A stretch of DNA of 64,000 nt from Nisaea acidiphila (GCF_024662015.1 NZ_CP102480.1:62001-126000), one strand, 5' to 3'. Shown: positions 26,557 to 35,831, counted from the first letter of the stretch. Translations and numbers: made by a program. The notes: generated by a model not told the origin, from the sequence alone.

Positions 26557-27204
26557 ATGCTGAAAATCTGGGGCAGGCGAAGCGCCTTCAACGTGCAGAA
26601 GGTAATGTGGCTCGTCGGAGAGCTCGGACTGGAGCACGAGCACACGACTCTCGGCGGCGATGCCGGCGGACTGGACGACCCGGCGTTCCGGCGCATGAAC
26701 CCGCACGGCAAAGTCCCGGTGATCGACGACAACGGCACGGTGATCTGGGAATCCCACGCTATCCTGCGCTATCTCGCGGCGGTCTACGGCGATGCGTCGC
26801 TCTGGCCCAACGATCCCGCTGAACGCTCCTGGGCCGACCGCTGGATGGACTGGACCCAGAGCAGCCTCCAGCCGACCTTTCTGACCGGCATCTTCTGGGG
26901 CTATTTCCGCACGCCCGAAGCGCAGCGCGACTGGCCGGCAATCCGGAAAAACCAGGAACTTAGCAATCAATACTTCAAGCGTCTGGACGAGGCGCTGGAG
27001 GGCAGGGACTATCTCGGCGGCGCCCGTCTCGGCCTCGCCGACATACCGGCCGGAACCCATCTCTACCGCTATTTCGGCATGGATCTCGAGCGCCCGCCGC
27101 TGCCGCGCGTCGAAGCATGGTACGAACGCCTGCAAGAGCGTCCGGCCTACCAGGAACATGTCAAGATTCCGTTCCAGGATTTGAAGGGAAAAACGAGCTT
27201 CTGA
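26557..27204 (+). CDS. Glutathione S-transferase family protein
   Basis: The 215-residue protein has an N-terminal thioredoxin-like domain with SAFNVQKVMW near 9-18, the cis-Pro motif GKVPVI near 51-56 and WESHAILRYL (the ES glutathione contact) near 64-73, then an all-helical C-terminal domain. Ser or Asn near residue 9-12 rather than Tyr suggests a theta/beta-like class. ATG 26557 has GGGAGAG upstream, and the 16-residue longer ORF is rejected. It has no linked metabolic genes, and the substrate is unknown. Confidence 0.88.
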   Translation: MLKIWGRRSAFNVQKVMWLVGELGLEHEHTTLGGDAGGLDDPAFRRMNPHGKVPVIDDNGTVIWESHAILRYLAAVYGDASLWPNDPAERSWADRWMDWTQSSLQPTFLTGIFWGYFRTPEAQRDWPAIRKNQELSNQYFKRLDEALEGRDYLGGARLGLADIPAGTHLYRYFGMDLERPPLPRVEAWYERLQERPAYQEHVKIPFQDLKGKTSF

Positions 27205-27258
27205 AGCCGAAACTTTCAACACTCTCAATTTGATAGAACGCGTTCTTTATCTGCTGAG

Positions 27259-27876
27259 TCAGATTGTGCGCAAATCGAGAAGAGACCAGTCGGTGGGACG
27301 GCCTTCGGCTTCGGCACGGCGACGCAGCATGCTTCGGAACCCATTGCGCGCCATTTCCAGATCGAGGCGCAGATCGAACCTCCCGGCGACCGTTTCCGCG
27401 ACATCAATAAGGGTCTCGAACCCCTTGAGACACTTGGCTTCCGACCGGGCGTTCTGGTTCGCCAGAATGAGCCAGCGCGGCTGCGATCTCTGGATCGCAT
27501 CGACGAAACCGGCCGCGCCGCCGGCGCCTCCCGGATCAGGCAGTGGCGGTATGACCTCGCGGACATAGAATTCCATCCAGCGCTCGAAATAGCCGCGCAG
27601 TTCCAGGATAGGTGCCGCGTCGAGCGAAATTGCGTCCGGGTTGGCGCGTTCCGCCTCGAGGCGCTCGTAAAGCAACTCCTCAACGAAAAGCTCCAGAAAC
27701 TCATAGAGCGTCGTTGTCGACCCGATGGCGGGCAGCATGCCTGCAAGCTCTTTCGGGACGACGGTGATGTAATCCTCCCGCGTCGATGTCTTGTGCGAGC
27801 GACTACGTTCGCCCGCATGCCAGGTGATGACCCGGCCAGGTTTCTTGAGAGCGTCTTCGAGTGCTATCCTGCCCAC
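27259..27876 (-). CDS. Unrecognised protein
   Basis: I do not recognise this 205-residue protein. It is mostly helical with acidic and aromatic stretches (YEFLELFVEELLYERLEAE, then LRGYFERWMEFYVREV) and has no signal, membrane helix or catalytic motif I can name. Codon use and GC content match the surroundings. The start is uncertain: GTG 27876 with GGATGACG upstream keeps it clear of the divergent small gene, while the open frame reaches 28029. The two genes face away from each other with about 40 bases between the chosen starts. Confidence 0.5.
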   Translation of the reverse strand: MGRIALEDALKKPGRVITWHAGERSRSHKTSTREDYITVVPKELAGMLPAIGSTTTLYEFLELFVEELLYERLEAERANPDAISLDAAPILELRGYFERWMEFYVREVIPPLPDPGGAGGAAGFVDAIQRSQPRWLILANQNARSEAKCLKGFETLIDVAETVAGRFDLRLDLEMARNGFRSMLRRRAEAEGRPTDWSLLDLRTI

Positions 27877-27915
27877 ATCGTCATCCGCAATGCCGCGACC
27901 GAAGGACACGCGTTC

Positions 27916-28167
27916 ATGATAGACCCAAACCTCATCGGCGAGCTGCAGAAAGATCACAAAAAACTGCTGCTGAACAAGGAAGAGGCCGCAGCCTTTCTGG
28001 GCGACCTTGCCGCGCTGTGCCGTCAACACAATGTCCTGCTGCGTACGACGGACGGCATGATCCGGTTCTCGAAGGGGTTCGACAATTCGGATACGCGAAC
28101 GACCTTCAAAGCCGCGCTGGATCAGGGCGGGAACGTGCCCGCTGCGAAGATCGCGATTAAAGGGTGA
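27916..28167 (+). CDS. Small unrecognised protein
   Basis: The 83-residue product starts MIDPNLIGELQKDHKKLL and is predicted helical in its first half. The ATG at 27916 follows GAAGGA by ten bases; the open frame begins at 27793, but the extra 41 residues look non-coding and overlap the divergent gene. No family is recognised. A perfect 9-base inverted repeat begins 24 bases after its stop and may end its transcript. Confidence 0.5.
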   Translation: MIDPNLIGELQKDHKKLLLNKEEAAAFLGDLAALCRQHNVLLRTTDGMIRFSKGFDNSDTRTTFKAALDQGGNVPAAKIAIKG

Positions 28168-28191
28168 GTGATTTCAATTATATCCTATATT

Positions 28192-28213
28192 TCCCATAAT
28201 ATACATTATGGGA
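28192..28213. promoter_or_regulatory. Perfect AT-rich inverted repeat
   Basis: TCCCATAAT (28192-28200), spacer ATAC and ATTATGGGA (28205-28213) form a perfect 9-base inverted repeat after the small gene. No T-run follows on the plus strand, so it may be a protein-binding site rather than a terminator. Confidence 0.35.
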
Positions 28214-28300
28214 CAAATGCCCAGTGCGACCTTTCGCACAACCACTCTTAATTCGCGCCCTCCGCCAATACCTTTGGCTCAAGCTCTCAATGCGACGTGA

Positions 28301-28666
28301 ATCTTTTGCAGAAACTTCCCTTTTGCCACTCCAAGCCCGGTACACGGGTCCCAACCTCTACTGGCCGGCCCGACACCGTTAGATTCCGGCGCATCGCAGG
28401 GCTCTTATCCGTATGTCGGCATGATTTCACTCTTCGCAGGAACGATTACCCCTGACGGATGGGCATATTCCGACGGAAGTCTGATATCGATCGAGGACAA
28501 CCCGAACCTTTATTCACTCATTGGAACGAGTTACGGCGGAGATGGACAATCGCAATTCGCGCTTCCCGACTTGCGAGGCAGAGCTCCGATCGGAATCGGA
28601 CAAGGGAACGGATTGTCCGACATTTCACTCGGCCAAATGATTGGCAGTCCGAATTTCCTACCCTGA
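28301..28666 (+). pseudogene. Tail-collar (MdpB-like) domain remnant
   Basis: The frame is open from just after a stop at 28298-28300 to TGA 28664-28666. From about 28409 it encodes YPYVGMISLFAGTITPDGW, then SLIGTSYGGDGQSQFALPDL and RGRAPIG, a clear phage tail-collar domain as in MdpB-type microcystin-related proteins and tail fibres. An ATG (28421) would give 81 residues. Full family members are usually 170-190 residues and continue with a His-containing C-terminal half; that half is not found in any frame. The domain also begins before the ATG with no start codon, so this looks like a decayed gene. Confidence 0.6.
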
Positions 28667-28967
28667 GGATATCGGGGCCGAAGGCACTCGCCTGGCGTAT
28701 CTCGCGATCGACCAATCGGCTCGCAAGATTCGCTTTGGCCCTCTCCAACCAGCCTTCCTTCTGGAACAGCGATCGTTCGGGTCATATTGCGGCACCATGG
28801 CTGTAATCGTCCCGAATCAATCGGTTAGGCACCTCAGCCCCGAGCCTCCAATCGATAAATCTTTCCTGCCCCCTCCGCCCTCTTCCTGTAACGGCTGGCG
28901 CGTAAATCGTGTCTTTGCGCGTTTACCGCTTTTAGCGCCTTCCCTCAGTCATTAAGGTGCCGCCATC
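28667..28967. other. Gene-free stretch before mazG
   Basis: No open frame here has coding character, and the C-terminal half of the tail-collar gene is not recognisable. Several short ORFs cross it in conflicting frames. The last 60 bases presumably hold the mazG promoter, but I see no clear -35/-10 pair. Confidence 0.4.
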
Positions 28968-29831
28968 ATGAGCGCCCAATCGCGAAAACCGACTGCCGTC
29001 ACTCCGCCCGCAGCCGACCTGCCGCCCATCGAGCGTCTGCGCCGGGTCATGGCTGCGTTGCGCGACCCCGAGAGTGGATGCCCCTGGGACATCGAACAGA
29101 CGTTCGAAACCATCGCCCCCTACACGATCGAGGAAGCTTACGAAGTTGCGGATGCGATCGCGCAAGGCGACATGCCGCACCTGGAAGAGGAACTCGGCGA
29201 TCTCCTGCTGCAGGTGATCTATTACACCCAGATGGGCAGCGAGGCCGGGCATTTCGATTTCGACAGCGTGGCCGAGGGCATCGCGGAAAAGATGATCCGG
29301 CGCCATCCGCATGTCTTCGGCACCGACGATGTCGCGGACTCCGAAGCGCAAACCCGAAACTGGGAAGCGCAGAAAGCCGAAGAGCGTGCCCGCAAGGCTG
29401 CTGAGACCGGAATGCGCCCCAGCTCACTCGACGGCATACCCGCCTCTTTCCCTGCACTAATGCGGGCCGTCAAACTGCAGAAGCGCGCCGCGCGCGTCGG
29501 GTTCGACTGGCCGGCCGCCGAGCAGGTGCTGGACAAGCTCGACGAGGAGATCGGCGAGGTCCGCGCGGAAATGCGGCCCAACCCGTCCGAGCAGGATATG
29601 GACCGTCTCGAGGACGAACTCGGCGACCTGCTCTTCGTCTGCGTCAATCTCGCACGCAAGCTCGGAGTCGATCCGGAAAGCGCATTACGCCGCTGCAATC
29701 GGAAGTTCGAAACCCGCTTTCGTGCTGTCGAAACGATGATGCAGGACGAGCACGGCAAATCCATGGAAGAGTCGGACCTCGACGAGATGGAAGCGCTCTG
29801 GCAGCGCGCCAAGCAATCCGAGAAATCCTGA
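28968..29831 (+). CDS. mazG: Nucleoside triphosphate pyrophosphohydrolase MazG
   Basis: The 287-residue protein hydrolyses NTPs to NMP and pyrophosphate, removing abnormal nucleotides. It has the two tandem MazG domains of the long form: CPWDIEQTFETIAPYTIEE (about 43-61) with EELGDLLLQV (about 76-85), then a second EIGEVRAEM...EDELGDLLFVCVNLAR near 190-225. These E-E-x-x-E/D patterns bind magnesium. The first 25 residues are Pro/Ala-rich and variable. It is not linked to a mazEF toxin pair. Confidence 0.94.
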   Translation: MSAQSRKPTAVTPPAADLPPIERLRRVMAALRDPESGCPWDIEQTFETIAPYTIEEAYEVADAIAQGDMPHLEEELGDLLLQVIYYTQMGSEAGHFDFDSVAEGIAEKMIRRHPHVFGTDDVADSEAQTRNWEAQKAEERARKAAETGMRPSSLDGIPASFPALMRAVKLQKRAARVGFDWPAAEQVLDKLDEEIGEVRAEMRPNPSEQDMDRLEDELGDLLFVCVNLARKLGVDPESALRRCNRKFETRFRAVETMMQDEHGKSMEESDLDEMEALWQRAKQSEKS

Positions 29832-29893
29832 AATCACTTTAAGAGCGAGCGGCAACACCTTGCCCGGACTCATTTCCCAGAGGAAAACAGCAA

Positions 29894-30643
29894 ATGGCGA
29901 AGACAGTATTCATCACCGGCGCCACCTCCGGTTTCGGCGAAGCGGCGGCACGTCGCTTTGCCGCCGAGGGTTGGCAGACCATCATCGCCGGCCGCAGGGC
30001 GGAGCGGCTGGAGAAACTCAAGGGCGAGCTGCCGACGCCGAGCCATACGATCACGCTCGACGTGCAGGACAAGGCTGCCGTCGACGCAGCTGTCGCGGGT
30101 ATCCCGGACAGCTTCAAACCGGTCGACGTCCTGGTGAACAATGCCGGCCTCGCGCTCGGCCTCGAAGGCGCCGACGAAGTGGCGATCGAGGACTGGGAAA
30201 CCATGATCGATACCAATATCAAGGGCCTGCTCTATTGCACGCGCGCCCTGCTCCCGCACATGGTCTCGGCCGGTAGCGGGCATGTCATCAATCTCGGCTC
30301 CGTTGCCGGCAACTGGCCCTATCCGGGCGGCAACGTCTACGGCGCCACCAAGGCCTTCGTGAAGCAGTTCACGCTCAACCTTCGCGCCGACCTTGTCGGC
30401 AAGAACATCCGCGCGACGGATATCGAGCCGGGCCTGGCCAATACCGAGTTTTCCGCCGTCCGTTTCAAGGGCGATACCGACAAGGCCGACGACGTCTATA
30501 GCGGTGTGGACCCTCTCAAAGCCGAGGATATCGCAGACGCCATTTTCTGGGCGGCCTCGCGTCCCGCAAACGTCAACATCAACCGGATCGAGATGATGGC
30601 GGGTTGCCAAGCCTTCTCGCCTTTCAATATTGTGCGGAAATAG
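29894..30643 (+). CDS. Short-chain dehydrogenase (YdfG-like)
   Basis: The 249-residue classical SDR has TGATSGFG (NADP site, 8-15), NNAG (about 83-86), and the catalytic Ser in NLGSVAG and Tyr/Lys in YGATK. The late segment DIEPGLANTEFSAVRFKGD closely matches YdfG, the NADP-dependent 3-hydroxy acid (serine/allo-threonine) dehydrogenase. AGAGGA precedes the ATG. It lies 62 bases after mazG and 37 before argC, so the three may be co-transcribed. The substrate assignment is by similarity only. Confidence 0.88.
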   Translation: MAKTVFITGATSGFGEAAARRFAAEGWQTIIAGRRAERLEKLKGELPTPSHTITLDVQDKAAVDAAVAGIPDSFKPVDVLVNNAGLALGLEGADEVAIEDWETMIDTNIKGLLYCTRALLPHMVSAGSGHVINLGSVAGNWPYPGGNVYGATKAFVKQFTLNLRADLVGKNIRATDIEPGLANTEFSAVRFKGDTDKADDVYSGVDPLKAEDIADAIFWAASRPANVNINRIEMMAGCQAFSPFNIVRK

Positions 30644-30679
30644 GCGCGGCAGAGGGCCGCGCATGCAAGGAGATCCGCT

Positions 30680-31645
30680 ATGGCGGTACGCATTTTCATC
30701 GACGGAGAAGCCGGGACCACGGGCCTGCAGATCCGCGAGCGGCTGATGGGCCGGGACGATGTCTCGCTGATCAGCCTCGGCGCGGAGGAACGCAAGGATA
30801 CCGACGCCCGACGCCGTGCGCTGAACGAGGCGGATCTCTCCATCCTCTGCCTGCCCGACGCGGCAGCCGTCGAAGCCATATCTATGATCGAGAACCCCGA
30901 GACCAAGGTGATCGACGCCTCGACCGCGCACCGTGTGGCCGATGGCTGGGTCTACGGTTTCCCGGAAATGACGGAGGGCCACGAGAACGCCGTTCGGCAC
31001 GCCCGCTTCGTAGGCAATCCGGGCTGCTATCCAACCGGCGCCATCGGCCTGATCCGGCCGCTGGTGGAGAACGCGTTGCTGCCGGCCACCTATCCAGTCA
31101 CCGTGAATGCGATCTCCGGCTATTCGGGCGGCGGTAAGAACCTGATCCAGTCCATGGAAGACAGCTCAGCGGATGATCACATCTCCTCCGCGGTGTTCGC
31201 CTACGGACTGCAGTTGCAGCACAAGCATCTTCCCGAGATGCAGCAATATTCCATGCTGGAGCATGTGCCGATTTTCCAGCCGAGCGTCGGACGCTACTAC
31301 AAAGGCATGGCGGTCTACGTGCCGCTGCATCTCTGGGCGCTTCCCGGCGGCGTCGGGGCGGCACGAATCCATCAGTGTCTCAGCGATCACTATAGCGGGC
31401 ACCTGTTCGCCGAGGTCGCGCCACTGGAACAGTCAAGCGCCCTGCTCCGGCTCGATCCGGAGGAGATGAACGACACCAACACGATCCGCTTCCACGTCTT
31501 TGCCAATGAGAAGAGCGGGCAATGCGTGCTCGCGGCCACACTGGACAATCTCGGCAAGGGAGCGTCCGGGGCCGCGGTGCAGAATATGAACTTGATGCTG
31601 GGACTGGAAGAAGGGCTCGGCCTCAACTTCGAGCGTGCGGCCTGA
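30680..31645 (+). CDS. argC: N-acetyl-gamma-glutamyl-phosphate reductase (short type)
   Basis: The 321-residue enzyme carries out the third step of arginine synthesis, reducing N-acetylglutamyl phosphate with NADPH. It has the NADP motif GEAGTTGLQI (about 8-17), the active-site Cys in GNPGCYPTGAI (about 113-123) and the usual His later. It belongs to the shorter ArgC type 2 group of Proteobacteria. AAGGAGAT just upstream of the ATG is a strong ribosome site. A short GC-rich inverted repeat (31668-31692) follows its stop. Confidence 0.93.
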   Translation: MAVRIFIDGEAGTTGLQIRERLMGRDDVSLISLGAEERKDTDARRRALNEADLSILCLPDAAAVEAISMIENPETKVIDASTAHRVADGWVYGFPEMTEGHENAVRHARFVGNPGCYPTGAIGLIRPLVENALLPATYPVTVNAISGYSGGGKNLIQSMEDSSADDHISSAVFAYGLQLQHKHLPEMQQYSMLEHVPIFQPSVGRYYKGMAVYVPLHLWALPGGVGAARIHQCLSDHYSGHLFAEVAPLEQSSALLRLDPEEMNDTNTIRFHVFANEKSGQCVLAATLDNLGKGASGAAVQNMNLMLGLEEGLGLNFERAA

Positions 31646-31667
31646 TCGCAAGGTTCGGAGTAATGCG

Positions 31668-31692
31668 CCGGGCGGACGGGTCGCCCGCCCGG
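31668..31692. terminator. GC-rich hairpin after argC, weak terminator candidate
   Basis: CCGGGCGG (31668-31675) pairs with CCGCCCGG (31685-31692) across a 9-base loop, 23 bases after argC. No T-run follows, so intrinsic termination is doubtful. Confidence 0.3.
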
Positions 31693-31782
31693 TGTCCAAG
31701 AATTTCGCGGATAGCCGGCCGGACATTCGCGTAACCGGGAGCTTTCCAGCCAACGCCACTTGCTGAAACAGGACGCCGGATC

Positions 31783-33246
31783 ATGCGTAACATCCTCCTC
31801 CTGCTCGCAGTTCTTCTGCCGTTTGCCTCAATGTCGCCCGCTCTGGGCCAGACGCCGGGACAGACCGGCACCTCAGACATCGACCCCTTGTTGGAACATG
31901 CCCTCACGCGCTGGACGGGCGATCTCGACGGCATTCTGGAGCGCGGATTCATCCGCGTCGCAACAGCGAACAGTCCGATGTATTTCCGGGCCGACGGCGC
32001 GACGGAAGGCGGTCTCGCCGTCGAGTTCCAGCATATTTTCGAGACATACCTGAACAATCATTACAAGAAGCAGCGCAAACGCCGATCCTATGCCGTGGTC
32101 CTGATGCCGATGGCCCGGGACAAGATTATCCCTGCCGTTCTCAACGGTGTCGCCGATATCGCGATCGCCAACCTCACCATCACGCCGGAGCGCAGAAAGG
32201 AGGTCTCCTTCACGATCCCGACGCGGAAGAATGTCCGCGAACTGGTCGTCGCGGGGCCCTCCGGCGCCGGCGTAAAAAGCTTCGACGATCTCGCCGCGAC
32301 GCCAATTCATGTCCGCCGTTCAAGCAGCTATTTCGAGCATCTATCTGCACTGAACACGAAGCGGAAGGCCGCCGGCAAACCGGAAATCGAAGTGCGCGAG
32401 ATCGACGACAAACTAGAGGATTTCGATATTCTCGAGCTGGTCAATTCGGAAGTCATCGCGGCGACCGTGGTCGACGATCACAAGGCCGAGATCTATGCCG
32501 AGGTTCTCGACGGATTGCGCGTCATCCCGGAACTCGCCGTCCACGAAGGCGGTGAGATTGCCTGGGCAGTCCGTCCGGACAACCCGGACCTTCTCAAAGC
32601 GATGAACGCATTTGCGAAAACCGTGAGGAAAGGCTCACTGACCGGAAACATTCTGATCAAACGGTTCTTCAACAAGGAAACTCTCGTCGAGAATGTGGGC
32701 ACGGATACCGCCGTCAAACGCTTCGAGGAAACCGTCGATATTATCCGCAACTACGCAGGGCTCTACGAATTCGACTGGCTGATGATCACCGCGCAGGGCT
32801 ATCAGGAATCCCGGCTGGACCAATCAAAGAAAAGCCATGTGGGGGCGATCGGAATTATGCAGGTGATGCCTCGGACCGCGCGCGATCCTGTCGTCGGCAT
32901 TCCGAATATCGAAATAGCGGACGCCAATGTTCACGCGGGCGTCAAATATCTCCGGCACCTCTTCGATCACTATTTCGACGATCCTGAAATCTCCGACCTC
33001 GATCGCGTGCTGTTCTCTTTCGCCGCTTACAATGCCGGGCCCGGCAACATTGCAAAGTCTCGGCGTAAGGCGGCCAAGATGGGGCTCGACCCCAACGTCT
33101 GGTTCGACAATGTGGAAATCGCCACGGCGCGGAGCGTCAGCCGCGAACCCGTGATCTACGTACGGAATATTTACAAGTATTTCGTTTCCTACAAATTCCT
33201 GCAGGTCGCGCACCGATCGAAAGCAGGGCCCGCCAACAGTCAATAG
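31783..33246 (+). CDS. MltF-like membrane-bound lytic transglycosylase
   Basis: The 487-residue protein has a signal peptide (about 1-24), a solute-binding-protein-like domain (SBP_bac_3, about 45-300) and a C-terminal lytic transglycosylase domain. The catalytic Glu is in ITAQGYQESRLDQ near 345, followed by GAIGIMQVMPRTA and a late SFAAYNAGPGN. This order is that of MltF, which cleaves peptidoglycan glycan strands and is gated by its binding domain. No lipobox is seen, unlike many MltF proteins. It is convergent with the inositol monophosphatase-like gene. Confidence 0.9.
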   Translation: MRNILLLLAVLLPFASMSPALGQTPGQTGTSDIDPLLEHALTRWTGDLDGILERGFIRVATANSPMYFRADGATEGGLAVEFQHIFETYLNNHYKKQRKRRSYAVVLMPMARDKIIPAVLNGVADIAIANLTITPERRKEVSFTIPTRKNVRELVVAGPSGAGVKSFDDLAATPIHVRRSSSYFEHLSALNTKRKAAGKPEIEVREIDDKLEDFDILELVNSEVIAATVVDDHKAEIYAEVLDGLRVIPELAVHEGGEIAWAVRPDNPDLLKAMNAFAKTVRKGSLTGNILIKRFFNKETLVENVGTDTAVKRFEETVDIIRNYAGLYEFDWLMITAQGYQESRLDQSKKSHVGAIGIMQVMPRTARDPVVGIPNIEIADANVHAGVKYLRHLFDHYFDDPEISDLDRVLFSFAAYNAGPGNIAKSRRKAAKMGLDPNVWFDNVEIATARSVSREPVIYVRNIYKYFVSYKFLQVAHRSKAGPANSQ

Positions 33247-33271
33247 AGGCCACTGAAGCGGCGATGGCAGA

Positions 33272-34096
33272 TCAGGGCCAGAGCCGGTCCCTTAGATCGT
33301 CCCAAGACGGCTCATCGGGGGCAAGCAGCAGGCCGCCGTCCAGCTGATGCGGAATATAAGGCATCTTGTTGAAACGGGCATGGAACCCGCCCGCTTCCTC
33401 GTGCAGCAAGGTCCCGGCCACGTGATCCCAGGGCATGTTCTTCGGATACATTGCGAAATGGGCCGCGCCGGTAAGCAGGGTCAGATATTCGTGACCGGCG
33501 CAGCCGTACCGGAAATGCTCCCCGACGGCGGTTTTCGCGCGTTCCTTCATCTCCTCCTTCAGAGGCGAGGAAAGAAACCGGAAATTCAGAGCGCCACGCA
33601 TCTCGATGCAGGGGCGGCCTCCCAGAACGGATAACCGCTCTTCCCGTCCGCCGTTGTAAACCATCCACGCCCCGCTTCCGCGCGACGCGACCGCACAGCG
33701 TTCGCCGAGCGGGTCGAGAATGCAGCCCAGTATGGATTGCCGGCGGTGAAGCAAGGCAACCATGACGCAGAATTTGCGGTCGCCCCGCGCGAAGTTCCGC
33801 GTCCCGTCGACCGGATCGACGATCCAGACCGGCGCGTCCTCGGTCAGTGCATTTAGAACCAGATTATCGGCCGATACCGCTTCCTCTCCGACGACGTAGG
33901 ATCCTGGCAGGAGATCTTTCAGCAGCGGCGTCATGCGCCGTTCGGACTCGATATCTGCAATCGTCACGAGATCGTCGGGGCCGGTCTTTTCCTGGATTTC
34001 CCCGCTCTGAAGCGATCTGTAGCGCGGTAAAATCACAGAATTCGCGGTCTCCCGCATGATCCCAATGACGGCGGATGGATCTGGGTATCTGTTCAT
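33272..34096 (-). CDS. Inositol monophosphatase family protein
   Basis: The 274-residue protein has the family's metal sites: VGEEA (about 67-71), WIVDPVDGTRNF (about 92-103) and WDHVAGTLLHEEAGG near 225-239. These proteins remove phosphate from myo-inositol phosphate, histidinol phosphate or 3'-phosphoadenosine phosphate; the sequence does not say which. It lies about 100 bases after hflX on the same strand and may share its transcript. Confidence 0.88.
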   Translation of the reverse strand: MNRYPDPSAVIGIMRETANSVILPRYRSLQSGEIQEKTGPDDLVTIADIESERRMTPLLKDLLPGSYVVGEEAVSADNLVLNALTEDAPVWIVDPVDGTRNFARGDRKFCVMVALLHRRQSILGCILDPLGERCAVASRGSGAWMVYNGGREERLSVLGGRPCIEMRGALNFRFLSSPLKEEMKERAKTAVGEHFRYGCAGHEYLTLLTGAAHFAMYPKNMPWDHVAGTLLHEEAGGFHARFNKMPYIPHQLDGGLLLAPDEPSWDDLRDRLWP

Positions 34097-34195
34097 CAGT
34101 GCCTATGGTGGAATGCCGACGAGCGTCGAATCAAAGAAGCCACAGACTAGCCTCATCCGTAATGCTTGTAAGTGTGCTTCCGCACGTTATTGGAA

Positions 34196-35497
34196 TCACG
34201 CGTTAAATCGCGCTTCGAACCGCTCGGCGTCGACTGGCGTCATGCGAACTTTCATGAGGATCTCGGAATCCAGATCCTGCCTGTCCACGACCTGACCATG
34301 CTCATAAAGCCAGGCGAGCGCGGCCCCGTCCGTCACGTCCAGCTCAAAAGTCCGCGTCACGTCACCTGCCCCAAGCATCTCGTCCAGAAGCGTGAGGACA
34401 TCCTTGCAACCGGTTCCGTCGAGCGCCGATACAGCGATCTTGCGCATTTTGCCGCCGGCGAGCGCTTCGTGGCGCTCCAGAGGTTCCAGCAGATCGATCT
34501 TGTTCAGAACCTCGACCGTATGTTCCTCAAGCTTTTCCTCTTCCAATCCGAGATCGCGCAGCACGGAGAGCACGTCCCTGCGCTGCGCTTCGCTATCCGG
34601 ATGCGAGTAATCGCGAACATGAAGGAGGATATCCGCCTCGCGGACCTCCTCCAGGGTCGCCCGGAAGGCGGCGACCAGATGGGTCGGAAGATCGGAAATA
34701 AAACCGACCGTGTCGGACAGGATGATCGTGCGTCCCGACGGCAAATCGAGCCGGCGCATGGTCGGGTCGAGAGTCGCGAACAGCAGATCCTTCGCGAACA
34801 CCTCGGACTCGGTCAGCCGGTTGAACAGCGTCGATTTTCCGGCGTTCGTATAACCGACCAGCGCGACGATCGGATAGGGCACCTTGCGGCGCGAATCCCG
34901 GTGCAGCTCGCGCGTCCGCTTCACGTCCTCGAGTTCCTTGCGGATCCGGGAGATCCGCTCGCCGATCAGCCGCCGGTCGATTTCAAGCTGACTTTCGCCC
35001 GGGCCGCCGACGAAACCGAGTCCCCCACGCTGGCGTTCAAGGTGTGTCCAGGACCGCACCAGCCGGCTGCGTTGAAAAGTCAGCGCGGCGAGTTCGACCT
35101 GCAGGCGCCCTTCATGCGTCCGGGCACGCGCCCCGAAGATCTCAAGGATCAGTGCGGTCCGGTCGATGACCTTGCATTCGAGCGCTTTCTCTAGGTTGCG
35201 CTGCTGCACCGGAGAGAGGGACGCATCGACGATGGCGACCTCGATCTCCATCGCCTTTACCGTGCCCGCGAGGCGCTCGACCGCTCCCCCGCCGATATAG
35301 GTCGAAGGGCGGACACGATTGAGCGAGACGACCTCGCTGTGAACGACGTCGAGCTCAATCGCTGCCGTAAGGCCGACCGCTTCGGCAAGGCGCGACTCCG
35401 GGTCCCGCGTCGCCGCAGGATCGTTTGCCGGTCCTTGTTTCTCGAAAGGGTGGACAACAAGTGCCCGACCGCTCTTTGCATCCGGCGTGCTAGTCAT
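34196..35497 (-). CDS. hflX: GTPase HflX
   Basis: The 433-residue ribosome-associated GTPase splits or rescues stalled ribosomes in other bacteria. It has the HflX N-terminal domain, a glycine-rich linker, GYTNAGKSTLFN (G1), DTVGFISDLP (G3) and NKID (G4). It lies 21 bases after hfq, the usual hfq-hflX pair. The first 35 residues are variable and have no known role. GC-rich Shine-Dalgarno bases precede the ATG at 35497. Confidence 0.95.
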   Translation of the reverse strand: MTSTPDAKSGRALVVHPFEKQGPANDPAATRDPESRLAEAVGLTAAIELDVVHSEVVSLNRVRPSTYIGGGAVERLAGTVKAMEIEVAIVDASLSPVQQRNLEKALECKVIDRTALILEIFGARARTHEGRLQVELAALTFQRSRLVRSWTHLERQRGGLGFVGGPGESQLEIDRRLIGERISRIRKELEDVKRTRELHRDSRRKVPYPIVALVGYTNAGKSTLFNRLTESEVFAKDLLFATLDPTMRRLDLPSGRTIILSDTVGFISDLPTHLVAAFRATLEEVREADILLHVRDYSHPDSEAQRRDVLSVLRDLGLEEEKLEEHTVEVLNKIDLLEPLERHEALAGGKMRKIAVSALDGTGCKDVLTLLDEMLGAGDVTRTFELDVTDGAALAWLYEHGQVVDRQDLDSEILMKVRMTPVDAERFEARFNA

Positions 35498-35518
35498 GCA
35501 CGCCCCGCTCTCTCAAGC

Positions 35519-35770
35519 TCAACTGCCCTCTTCTTCCCGTGCCGGCTCAAACAATTGAACGGGCTGGGACGGCATAATCGTTGAGATCGCGTGCTTGTAG
35601 ACCAACTGGGAATGCGCATCACGTCGCAGCAGCAGCGAGAAATTGTCAAACCAGGTCACGATGCCCTGGAGTTTCACGCCATTGATGAGAAAGATGGTGA
35701 CTGCGGTCTTGTTCTTCCGGATCGTGTTGAGAAACACTTCCTGAACGTTTTGATTCTTATCGTTGGCCAT
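35519..35770 (-). CDS. hfq: RNA chaperone Hfq
   Basis: The 83-residue Sm-like protein forms hexamers that pair small RNAs with mRNAs. It has [20 protein letters not shown] (Sm1) and the conserved YKHAIST (Sm2) with the Lys-His distal/proximal RNA contacts. ATG 35770 is chosen because known alphaproteobacterial Hfq starts at this point; GTG 35776 would add two residues. A strong hairpin lies 61 bases upstream, in what should be its leader. Confidence 0.96.
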   Translation of the reverse strand: MANDKNQNVQEVFLNTIRKNKTAVTIFLINGVKLQGIVTWFDNFSLLLRRDAHSQLVYKHAISTIMPSQPVQLFEPAREEEGS

Positions 35771-35831
35771 TTGCACGGACCTTTTGTTCGTTGCCTATCA
35801 AGCGTGTGCCGGAACAAGCTTGGCACCGCCA

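Noticed and set aside
28301-28666. Prophage remnant
   Set aside because: Only one tail-collar domain is present; such domains also occur outside phages and no other phage gene is near.
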